A stretch of DNA of 64,000 bases from Mariniphaga sediminis (GTDB lineage Bacteria; Bacteroidota; Bacteroidia; Bacteroidales; Prolixibacteraceae): NCBI RefSeq assembly GCF_003573545.1, contig NZ_QWET01000006.1:274052-338051 (forward strand), in the 5' to 3' direction. Made by a program: the position numbers and the translations under genes. Positions within the stretch are counted from its first letter, which is position 1. Each line of letters begins with the position of its first letter. A model generated the notes under the pieces. The model was given only the letters and a program-made list of their open reading frames with translations. It ran no database searches and was not told the origin of the DNA. Shown piece after piece: positions 47,483-55,077 of the stretch.

Positions 47483-47570
47483 GTTTATTTTCATAAGTTT
47501 AGGTTTAGTTAGGTTAGTTAGTTTAATGAGAAAAGGATGGGTTGTTGAGCCCATCCTTCTTCATTTATAG
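47483..47570 (+). ncRNA. Putative small RNA or leader with intrinsic hairpin
   Basis: From the predicted start the transcript has a leader of TTAG-type repeats (47498-47524), a short frame, and a perfect 9-bp hairpin: AAGGATGGG (47533-47541) with CCCATCCTT (47550-47558), followed by CTTCTTCATTT. The size would be about 80-90 nt. The remaining bases of the 393-bp gap to 47788 show no other gene. Confidence 0.45.
47526..47570 (+). CDS. Possible 14-residue leader peptide overlapping the hairpin
   Basis: ATG at 47526 opens MRKGWVVEPILLHL before TAG at 47568-47570. The hairpin lies inside the frame. This would fit a translated leader, but a chance frame is equally possible. Confidence 0.25.
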   Translation: MRKGWVVEPILLHL

Positions 47571-47788
47571 ATATCAACTCAAAGTATTCCCTCCAGACTT
47601 CCCCTCGTCCGTAAAATACAATAAAAACCACATCCTTAGAATTCAGGATCAACTAAAATCAGTTTAAATATTTTACTCATCATTTTCAAAAACTTTCAGA
47701 AATAGTCCTCTATTCTACAGAGAAGCAACAGTTTTATATTATTTTTACCTGTAAAATAATCTGTTCTATTGATTAACATTATACTATT

Positions 47789-48709
47789 ATGAAAACGTTA
47801 CAAAACAGGAGAGAATTTTTTAAAATTTCTGCCGCCGGAACTTTGGGGATGATGGCTTTGGGGCCACTCGCCTGTTCTCCGGGCGCCTCGGTGAACAGAA
47901 AAAGTTTCGGTGTAGGGTTACAACTTTACACCATCCGTGACGCAATGACTGCAGACGTGCAGGGTTCATTGAAAAAATTATCGGATTTGGGGTACAAAAA
48001 CCTGGAGCTTGCCAATTACTCCGATGGAAAATTTTACGGATTTACCCCTACTGAATTCAAAAAAATGGTGAATGACCTGGGCATGGAAATTATCAGCAGT
48101 CATACCAGCGTGGAGGCCGAAGGAATTACAACGGAAAGCGCTAAGAAAATGGCCGATGACCATGCCGAATTAGGTGTGCAATATTGTGTACAGCCCTGGG
48201 TAGAAGAAAAAGACCGCAACGTTGAGTCGTATAAAAAAATGGTTGCCGACTGGAACGAAGTCGGGCGCATTATGAAAGACGTTGGAATTCAGTTTGGTTA
48301 CCACAACCACAATTTTGAGTTTGCCAACCTTGACGGTATTGTTCCTTACTACGATATATTTATGCCTGAAATGGACCCGGATTTGATTACTATGGAAATC
48401 GACTTTTTCTGGGTCTCCAAAGCTGGACAGGATCCGGTAGAAATGTTCAAAAAATATCCGGGACGTTTCCAGCTATTCCACATGAAGGATATGTTTACCA
48501 AAGAAGCACCGTTTTACGATGTCACTAAAAATGATATTGCCCCTGTGGGTGCTGGTGTTATCGATTTTAAAAATATCCTTGCTGCCAAAGAGGTAGCAGG
48601 AATGAAGTACCTTTTTGTTGAAGACGACAACCAAGGAAACGGAAAGCCTTTTGAAGCCCTGGAAACGAGCATTCACAACCTGACAACAGATATTTTGAAG
48701 CAGGCATAA
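47789..48709 (+). CDS. Exported sugar phosphate isomerase/epimerase-like TIM-barrel protein
   Basis: 306 residues. NRREFFKIS is a twin-arginine-type motif, followed by a hydrophobic segment and lipobox-like PLACS. The barrel has VGLQLYTIRDAMT (about 42-54), GYHNHNFEFANL (about 170-181), MEIDFFWVSKAG and the terminal VEDDNQGNGKP segment. It is a paralogue of the 29320-30189 protein. Enzymatic substrate unknown; probably an exported, metal-dependent sugar isomerase-like protein. Confidence 0.88.
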   Translation: MKTLQNRREFFKISAAGTLGMMALGPLACSPGASVNRKSFGVGLQLYTIRDAMTADVQGSLKKLSDLGYKNLELANYSDGKFYGFTPTEFKKMVNDLGMEIISSHTSVEAEGITTESAKKMADDHAELGVQYCVQPWVEEKDRNVESYKKMVADWNEVGRIMKDVGIQFGYHNHNFEFANLDGIVPYYDIFMPEMDPDLITMEIDFFWVSKAGQDPVEMFKKYPGRFQLFHMKDMFTKEAPFYDVTKNDIAPVGAGVIDFKNILAAKEVAGMKYLFVEDDNQGNGKPFEALETSIHNLTTDILKQA

Positions 48710-48716
48710 AAACGGT

Positions 48717-48738
48717 AAACAACTAATATTAGTTGTTT
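48717..48738. repeat. 22-bp perfect palindrome
   Basis: AAACAACTAATATTAGTTGTTT reads the same on both strands. It lies 8 bp after the stop of the TIM-barrel gene and upstream of the terminator. It could be a protein-binding site. Confidence 0.4.
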
Positions 48739-48768
48739 GCAAACCCTGCCCGTAAAAATGGCACTTAT

Positions 48769-48807
48769 AAAACCGGTAACCTAAAATAAAAGTTACCGGT
48801 TTTTTTA
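48769..48807 (+). terminator. Terminator of the TIM-barrel gene
   Basis: AAAACCGGTAAC (48769-48780) pairs with GTTACCGGTTTT (from 48792), followed by T residues to 48807. Confidence 0.85.
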
Positions 48808-48823
48808 TGAATACAACAAATTA

Positions 48824-48931
48824 TCAGCGGGTAGAACTGTTTTTATTTATCAACTTGTATATCAGTACCACCCCTGTAATTAATCCTGCCAGGCAAATAG
48901 TCAATACGGCTAATAATAATAAAGTTTCCAT
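48824..48931 (-). CDS. Predicted single-span membrane microprotein (35 residues)
   Basis: ATG at 48931 to TGA at 48824-48826. The start is METLLLLAVLTICLAGLITG, a hydrophobic helix of about 22 residues ending in a basic tail (YKLINKNSSTR). There is no other gene in the 391-bp gap. Family not recognised. The transmembrane shape and proper start/stop support a real gene, but no neighbour confirms its role. Confidence 0.45.
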   Translation of the reverse strand: METLLLLAVLTICLAGLITGVVLIYKLINKNSSTR

Positions 48932-49100
48932 CTTATTGATTTTTAAGCTTCTGTAATTGAAACCGATTGGCTCAAAAATCAAACCAAACACCACAAAAAG
49001 CTGAACAACAATAGATTGAGCACTAAAAAATATTGATTCTTCTTACTATTTTGGGACAACAATCCAATAATAGTATTTTTTACCCTTTCCCGGAAAATTA

Positions 49101-49640
49101 TTACTCCTTCTCCAACTCCCCGGAGCATTTCATACAAAAACGGGCTTCTTTCTGATCCACTTCTTCAATATAGATACTGGGGTGCATAACACAGGCCGGG
49201 TTTACGCAATGCGACAACCCGAATGTATGCCCCAACTCGTGAATGATTTCTTTGTAAAACCGTTCAAAAAGTAATTGTTCATCTTTGGGGAGCCCATACA
49301 GTTCGTTTTTCAACCGGAAAAGTGATACAACTCCTGCACTTCCTTTAAAAACAGCCTGACCTATCACATAAGTAAGAATTGGAATAAACAGATCGACACG
49401 AAAAAGTCCGATGGCTTTCGCATCAGTTCTGCGATATTCGAACTGAATATATTTTATCAGTTTATCAGCATCGTATTGCCTGCGCATTGGGTCATAATAT
49501 TTTGTCAGTTCTTCATAATTTATTGAAATATTTACCGGCAGGCCAAAAGATGCCTTAACCACAGCAGCCGTTTGTTCAAGAAAGTTTTTGTCAAACTGCC
49601 CGAATGAAATCAATAAAATATGCTGGCCTAACAATGACAA
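49101..49640 (-). CDS. amzA: Archaemetzincin-type zinc metalloprotease
   Basis: 179 residues. The zinc signature HELGHTFGLSHC (about 134-145; His134, Glu135, His138, His144) is followed by C-x4-CVM and CMKC, the second-metal cysteines of archaemetzincins; the spacing between the Met and the last Cys pair is one residue shorter than the common pattern. It is a cytoplasmic soluble protease of unknown target. It lies 70 bp downstream of the sigma-54 response regulator on the same strand and might share its transcript. Confidence 0.92.
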   Translation of the reverse strand: MSLLGQHILLISFGQFDKNFLEQTAAVVKASFGLPVNISINYEELTKYYDPMRRQYDADKLIKYIQFEYRRTDAKAIGLFRVDLFIPILTYVIGQAVFKGSAGVVSLFRLKNELYGLPKDEQLLFERFYKEIIHELGHTFGLSHCVNPACVMHPSIYIEEVDQKEARFCMKCSGELEKE

Positions 49641-49710
49641 AAATTTACAGGATTTATAAAATTCATTCCGCGTTGATATAAAAAATCATGCGTAAAAAAT
49701 TCAAAAAATA

Positions 49711-51063
49711 TCATCCTTTTCCCTTTTGCTTTTTCAGATCATATTTTTTTATCTTATTGTAAAGGGTCACACGATCCACTTTCAATGCTTTAGATGAGCG
49801 GCTTATATTCCAGTCAAATTTGTTCAGGATTTGAAGAATGTGATTCTTCTCCACATCCTGCAGGCTTTCGGAAATGTTAACCGGAGTGTCTGCCCTAAAT
49901 GGTAAATCCTTTAATCTGACCTCTTTCCCGTTACCCACCACAATGGCACGTTCAATCATGTTTTCCAACTCACGCACATTTCCCGGAAAATCATACTGTT
50001 CTAAACGCTTCAGGGCGGCAGGCTCGATGGAAACCAGGTCCCGGCTCATGGAAATACAATATTTTTTTATAAAATGGGTTACCAGCATAGGAACATCTTC
50101 CGTTCGTTCACGCAACGGAGGAATATTTATATTCACCACGTTTAGCCTGTAATACAAATCTTCTCTGAAGGCTCTTTCTTCCACCATCTTTTTCAAATCA
50201 CGATTGGTTGCACAAATAACGCGAAAGTCTGATTTGATCTCCTTGTTGCCACCCACCCGTACAAACATTTTAGATTCCAGTACACGTAGCAGTTCAATTT
50301 GCATCTTACCTGAAATTGTGGCAATCTCATCCAGAAAAATGGTGCCGCCATCTGCTGTCTCAAAGCGTCCCTTGCGGTTGAACATAGCGCCGGTAAATGC
50401 TCCCTTTTCATGGCCAAACAGCTCACTCTCCAGCAAATCTTCAGATAAAGCGCCACAATGGACGGTAACCAAAGGAAAAAACTTCCGTGCCGAATTGGAA
50501 TGGATCGCACGGGCAATCAACTCTTTCCCGGTTCCGCTTTCACCAGTAATAATGACCGATGAGTTGGACTGCGCAACGCTTTCCACCTCCTTCAACACTT
50601 TTATCATGGCCTCGCTCCTCCCCACAATATCTTCAATGTTTTCAAGCGAAACAATGCGGTTCCGCAATGCTTCGTTTTCGGCTTTCATCTCCACCTGTTT
50701 GGCTGCATTTCGGATCAAATGCGACAGGTCGTCGGGGTCGAACGGTTTTGTAATGTAATCGTAAGCCCCGTCTTTTAAAGCCTGCACTGCCGTTTCAACC
50801 GAGGCGAATGCGGTCATAACAATGACAATAGCTTCAGGATTCAACACTTTAATGCGGCGGTGCATTTCCAGTCCATCCATCCCCGGCATTTTAATATCTG
50901 CCAGAATAATATCGAAACTCCCGGCCTCCAGCATTTCAAGCGCTTCTTTGGCATTTTCGGCACACCGTACCCGGAAACCATCTTCCATAAACCAGTTGTA
51001 AAGCGAATCCCTAACAGATTCTTCGTCATCTACAATCAAAAGTGAAACATTATTATTTCCCAT
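49711..51063 (-). CDS. Sigma-54-dependent response regulator (NtrC family)
   Basis: 450 residues from the ATG at 51063 (MGNNNVSLLIVDDEES). An apparent extension to 51282 overlaps the kinase gene and lacks receiver homology. Receiver domain 1-120 with phospho-acceptor Asp56 (LADIKMPGMDG). AAA+ domain about 145-375 with Walker A GESGTGK (174-180) and GAFTGA (221-226) for sigma-54 contact. C-terminal Fis-type HTH about 410-445 (NISRSSKALKVDRVTLYNKI). It follows the heme-motif kinase by 10 bp, so they form a pair. No -24/-12 promoter was found near. Confidence 0.95.
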   Translation of the reverse strand: MGNNNVSLLIVDDEESVRDSLYNWFMEDGFRVRCAENAKEALEMLEAGSFDIILADIKMPGMDGLEMHRRIKVLNPEAIVIVMTAFASVETAVQALKDGAYDYITKPFDPDDLSHLIRNAAKQVEMKAENEALRNRIVSLENIEDIVGRSEAMIKVLKEVESVAQSNSSVIITGESGTGKELIARAIHSNSARKFFPLVTVHCGALSEDLLESELFGHEKGAFTGAMFNRKGRFETADGGTIFLDEIATISGKMQIELLRVLESKMFVRVGGNKEIKSDFRVICATNRDLKKMVEERAFREDLYYRLNVVNINIPPLRERTEDVPMLVTHFIKKYCISMSRDLVSIEPAALKRLEQYDFPGNVRELENMIERAIVVGNGKEVRLKDLPFRADTPVNISESLQDVEKNHILQILNKFDWNISRSSKALKVDRVTLYNKIKKYDLKKQKGKG

Positions 51064-51073
51064 TTTGTAAAAA

Positions 51074-52738
51074 TTAATCTTTAACCAATGGTAAAACCAC
51101 CGAAATGGTTGTTCCTTTGCCCGGCTCTGACTCCACATCAACCCTGCCCTGGTGGCTTTGCACGATACCATGCACAATGGCAAGTCCCAATCCAATTCCG
51201 CTTGCTTTTTGTTTGGCCGAAAAAAAAGGCTGAAATATGTGAGGAATGTCCTCCGGTGAAATACCAACGCCGTTATCGACAATATCCAGCTTAATATATT
51301 CTTTATCGGGATTGCTTGTTCTCATAAGTATTTCCCCGTTTTCCGAAACAGCTTCCGAAGCATTCACCAGAAGGGCCACACAGACCTGCTTTATCTGGTT
51401 TTCATTGCAAAAAACCAAATCGTTTTGGGCATCAAAGTCTGTATAAAAATGAATATTGGCCATCTTCATCCGGTGTTCAACCAGTTCATACGTTTGTTTC
51501 AATACCTTATGAAGAGGTACATTTTTAAAGTCCTCCTGCCCCTTTCTTGAAAAATCCATCAACCCTTTTACAATTTCTCCGCACCTTTTGGTTTCCATTT
51601 CAATCATTTTCAAATGCTTTTCCAGGGCAGCGGAAAGCCCGGCATCCAGTTCCATCCGGCTAATTTTTTTTGAAACCAGTTTGGTGTAGGTCAAAATACT
51701 AGAAAGCGGGTTGTTCAATTCGTGTGCAACCGAAGACGACAGTTTTCCCAAAGAAGCAATCCGTTCAATATGAATCAGCTCATTTTGAATATCTGAAAGT
51801 TCTTCCGATTTCTTTTGCACCTTGTATTCCAGCTGATGCGACCAGTTTTCCAATTCTTTGTTCGCGGCATCAAGGTTATCGAGCATATTATTGAAAGCCT
51901 GCGACACCATCCGCATATCGTCAAGCAGATTAGGGTTAATCTCCAGTCGCCTGTTACGGTCCCCTTTTGAAACAGCCTCGCTTGCAGAAATAATAGCGCT
52001 CAGGGGCCTTCTTATTTTTCGGTTGGTTAAAAATATGAGGATAGACACAAGTATAAACGTTATTAATGAAGCCAAAAGAAAAAACTCGGCCGAAGATTTT
52101 GACACCGCGGTATCCAGGGATTCCAGCGGAACCTTTATGATGAGAGAACCGAGCACCTCCTCTTCCGGGCCATGGTAATGACAAGAGGCTGTGTAACAAG
52201 ATCTCTCATTAAGAATTGGCGACCTGATAAGTAACTGCCTGTGTCCATCACTGTTCTCGCTCATCTCACATGCACTCTTGTAGTCGATAATCCGGTAGGC
52301 TTTTTCCTTTTGAGGAAACATAGCGCCAAAATCAGTATGACAACTGATACAATCCGGATCGCTGTGTCTCAATGTATCGGAAAAGAAGGAAGAATAGACC
52401 AGTTCATTTTCATAATCATACAAATTAACCTGATCCACTCCGGAAATAGTATTGATAATATCCAGTGTACTTTGCAGGGCCGTATTATCATTCTTTAACA
52501 TCGAATAATACAACGAGCTTTCAATAATGGAACCAATATCGTTTCCCCTCTGTCGTATTACCGTATCAAGGTATTCCCCGTAAACTGAATTAAAAATAGT
52601 TCCGTAAGCGATAAAAAGAAAAAACGAAAGAATCGCGATAATGTAAACCACACGGGCATAAATGGACGACTGAAATCGTAAATATTTATACACAAAGGAT
52701 CTAAATCTGTTATTATCCGGTTTTTGGAACAGTACCAT
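51074..52738 (-). CDS. Membrane sensor histidine kinase with two c-type heme motifs in the sensor domain
   Basis: 554 residues. TM1 about 30-50, periplasmic sensor about 51-217, TM2 about 218-238, HAMP about 239-292, HisKA with His339 (SSSVAHELNNPLSS), HATPase to the end (VDNGVGISPED; GIGLGLAIVHGIV). The sensor carries CISCH (Cys130, Cys133, His134) and CYTASCH (Cys181, Cys186, His187), a standard and a CX4CH heme-attachment motif. Such domains sense redox state or gases. It is followed by its response regulator at 10 bp and preceded by the GcvH-like fusion at 108 bp. Confidence 0.9.
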   Translation of the reverse strand: MVLFQKPDNNRFRSFVYKYLRFQSSIYARVVYIIAILSFFLFIAYGTIFNSVYGEYLDTVIRQRGNDIGSIIESSLYYSMLKNDNTALQSTLDIINTISGVDQVNLYDYENELVYSSFFSDTLRHSDPDCISCHTDFGAMFPQKEKAYRIIDYKSACEMSENSDGHRQLLIRSPILNERSCYTASCHYHGPEEEVLGSLIIKVPLESLDTAVSKSSAEFFLLASLITFILVSILIFLTNRKIRRPLSAIISASEAVSKGDRNRRLEINPNLLDDMRMVSQAFNNMLDNLDAANKELENWSHQLEYKVQKKSEELSDIQNELIHIERIASLGKLSSSVAHELNNPLSSILTYTKLVSKKISRMELDAGLSAALEKHLKMIEMETKRCGEIVKGLMDFSRKGQEDFKNVPLHKVLKQTYELVEHRMKMANIHFYTDFDAQNDLVFCNENQIKQVCVALLVNASEAVSENGEILMRTSNPDKEYIKLDIVDNGVGISPEDIPHIFQPFFSAKQKASGIGLGLAIVHGIVQSHQGRVDVESEPGKGTTISVVLPLVKD

Positions 52739-52846
52739 TTTGCTTTTCTTTTATCTGAAGTTGAAATATTTTTTCAACTTTAGCTGCTGCAAATTACAAA
52801 AAGAACTCCTCTTTTCCCCGGTCTGCGTTTAGTCTTTAAAACATAT

Positions 52847-54514
52847 TCAGAGTTTTGACACATCAAGAAAATGTTTCTGAAAATCTTCCCACACTTCCGG
52901 ACCAAACTCCTGCAAAACAGCTTCACAAATTTCTCCTCCATCCTGGAACACAACCTGGCCATATACTTTTGCATGTACCGAGACGGCAAAAAAATCTTTC
53001 AATCGTAAGAGTTCCCTTCTCAACCAACTCCTGTAATGCTGCCCCATTTTGAAAAAACGTATCTCGCTGAGCCAGTTTAGCGGTTCAATCAAATAGATCC
53101 ATCCTTCATTGTAAGGAGAATTGTTGATCCTCTCCGGTTCATCGGTTAGCGCTTCGTTTATTGCTTTGACTGTTCCTGAAACAGGGGCGCAGATATCAAG
53201 GTGTTTACCGTCCTGAATGAGCGTCACTACAGGCTCATTCCTTTTTACAGAATCTCCCGTTTTTTTCATCTTAATACGGGTATATTTTCCGGTAAAGTGT
53301 TGTAAAAAATCATCTATTCCCACTCTCACCTTTCCATCTCTTTCCATAAAAATCCAGGTATGGGTTTTATCGAAATATAGACCTTCCGGAGTACCGGGAA
53401 AATTTTCATTAAATGTCCTGCTCTTTTCAGGGATAATAACTGTAGATGCATTACTATTTTTTGTTTTGACTAAATAAACCAGGTGAATCAGTAAACCAAG
53501 TCCGACTAACAAAACAAAAGCAAGAATTGCCCCCCTCCTAAGCGAATTATCTCCCACTGAAGATTCCGTCACAGCAGGTTGTACCAGCAACTTATCCAAC
53601 TTTCCTGATTTTTCACTAAAAGCCAATTCAGTGTATCCCGAATGCCCCAGGTACTGCTGCCCATCGGTTAACACCCAACTTACAAAATCGGTTAAAGCCT
53701 CATTATCTGGCGTTGCAGGAAGTACAGCATAAATATTGCGTACCAGCGACCGGGGATATTTCCCAATCCAGACTCCACGCCTGAAATCGTTCAAGTTATC
53801 ATATATTTTTTCGCTAAAATCAATAACACCATTTCCGTTTTTGTCAACAGGGAGTAACTTAACACCATCTGCCAGCCCCTGATATTCAGCATCCAAAACA
53901 TCGGAAAGACGCACATAACCAATTGCTCCGGGATTTCTTTGGATTGCATCCACCACTTTCCCTACAGGTACCCCATGAAAAGAAGATACATTCATTCCTG
54001 AAAAATCCGACAAAACTGACTGCACAGAGGGATCATCGGATACAAAAATGGAAACAGGTGTTGATACATTGTTACCGAGCAACATTCCCCAGCTCTTTGC
54101 GTCGGAAGAATGAAGTAATTCGGCCAGTTTTTCTAAAGAAACCCCCTGCCTGTCCACAATCCCAACAAAAGGATTTTGGGAATGCATTACAGGAACAATC
54201 ACATTCCGGCCAATTACCAGTTTCAAAAATGCTTTGTTTTCTATCGATTCGTTGCCCTCAAGGGTGAATCCCAAATCTGAATCCACTCCAAAGTCATGCT
54301 TAAATTTTTCTGAATCTAAAGCTTGAACCCGAAGCTCTGGCCCCGTGTGAGAATCGGAGTATTTCTCAATCAGCAGATTAGAAAGACTGAAGGTTTCATG
54401 AGTACTCCAAACAGGAATAACTTTCTCATGAATCCTATCTGACTGCACGTTTTCACCACTTATCAGAAAAGAGTAAAACAGCAGTAAACCTATGGATAAA
54501 AGAAATGTCTTCAT
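52847..54514 (-). CDS. PstS-like periplasmic domain - transmembrane - GcvH-like fusion protein
   Basis: 555 residues. Signal about 1-19. A phosphate/PstS-type substrate-binding-like region about 35-305 includes an EF-hand-like loop DKNGNGVIDFSE (224-235). One span about 328-348 leads to a cytoplasmic glycine-cleavage-H-like domain about 372-480 (LYFDKTHTWIFMERDGKVRVG; CAPVSGTVKAINEALTD; YNEGWIYLIEP). A 75-residue tail (RRELLRLKDFFAVS...VYGQVVFQDGGE) follows. The lipoyl-lysine site looks shifted: Lys437 lies one residue off the usual position. It comes before the heme kinase and response regulator on the same strand. Function unknown; it may deliver a signal or acyl group across the membrane. 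Confidence 0.82.
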   Translation of the reverse strand: MKTFLLSIGLLLFYSFLISGENVQSDRIHEKVIPVWSTHETFSLSNLLIEKYSDSHTGPELRVQALDSEKFKHDFGVDSDLGFTLEGNESIENKAFLKLVIGRNVIVPVMHSQNPFVGIVDRQGVSLEKLAELLHSSDAKSWGMLLGNNVSTPVSIFVSDDPSVQSVLSDFSGMNVSSFHGVPVGKVVDAIQRNPGAIGYVRLSDVLDAEYQGLADGVKLLPVDKNGNGVIDFSEKIYDNLNDFRRGVWIGKYPRSLVRNIYAVLPATPDNEALTDFVSWVLTDGQQYLGHSGYTELAFSEKSGKLDKLLVQPAVTESSVGDNSLRRGAILAFVLLVGLGLLIHLVYLVKTKNSNASTVIIPEKSRTFNENFPGTPEGLYFDKTHTWIFMERDGKVRVGIDDFLQHFTGKYTRIKMKKTGDSVKRNEPVVTLIQDGKHLDICAPVSGTVKAINEALTDEPERINNSPYNEGWIYLIEPLNWLSEIRFFKMGQHYRSWLRRELLRLKDFFAVSVHAKVYGQVVFQDGGEICEAVLQEFGPEVWEDFQKHFLDVSKL

Positions 54515-54667
54515 GGCTTTTTATTTTTGGTTATTAAAAAATGAAACGTAATCTGTTATCTTATAACTTATAAAACATAATCCAACTATAATACCAAACT
54601 AAAACCACCACACAACGCACTATGCAACAGCAGATTAAAACACAAGCCATTAAAATTTTAAACAGCA

Positions 54668-54779
54668 CAAGTGTTGAATATATTTACACTCTAAAACAAT
54701 TGTTGGTTTTTAGGTTGATTATCAATGCTTTTACGCAGGCGTAAATATTTTCAACACTTGTAAATATTTTCAACATATT
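54668..54779. repeat. Three near-identical 19-20 bp repeats upstream of the fusion gene
   Basis: CAAGTGTTGAATATATTTAC (54668-54687) is the reverse complement, with one mismatch, of GTAAATATTTTCAACACTTG (54741-54760). A second direct copy, GTAAATATTTTCAACA, starts at 54760. They lie 154-265 bp upstream of the ATG at 54514 and may bind a regulator. The rest of the 563-bp gap (54515-55077) is AT-rich, with no gene seen apart from the GH20 promoter. Confidence 0.6.
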
Positions 54780-55046
54780 AATCAAAACAAACTCACGAAA
54801 ACAGGTAAACTCATTGCTTAAATCAATTTATTTCTTCCTGTAGTAGCAGAAAGTTCAAAGAATAAACTTCGGGACATGTCAGACAACATAGAACACCCCA
54901 AACGTCAGTATCTGTTTTTTCTTGTTTTGCCCAAGTGCAACAATTTACCGGGCCGGTGTTCTGGGATAAGTCCTGTCCCAACGGGCTTCTCCTATTTTAA
55001 AATTTTTCAAGATCTCCTTACCTCTTTATAAAATTTTGAAAATGTT

Positions 55047-55054
55047 TATATTTG
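55047..55054 (+). promoter_or_regulatory. -7 element of the GH20 gene
   Basis: TATATTTG (exact TAnnTTTG), with a transcription start expected near 55061, 17 bp before the ATG at 55078. Confidence 0.6.
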
Positions 55055-55077
55055 TATAACCTTAAAATCTATTAAAA

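Noticed and set aside
51064..51282. N-terminal extension of the sigma-54 regulator
   Set aside because: It lies inside the kinase gene, has no receiver homology, and the usual start MGNNN at 51063 is followed by the receiver domain.
49711..54514. Sigma-54 promoter close to the kinase operon
   Set aside because: I looked for TGGCAC-N5-TTGC-type elements upstream of 54514 and found none convincing.
54668..54779. CRISPR array
   Set aside because: Only three copies, one inverted, spacing of 19 bp with no spacers; fits binding sites instead.
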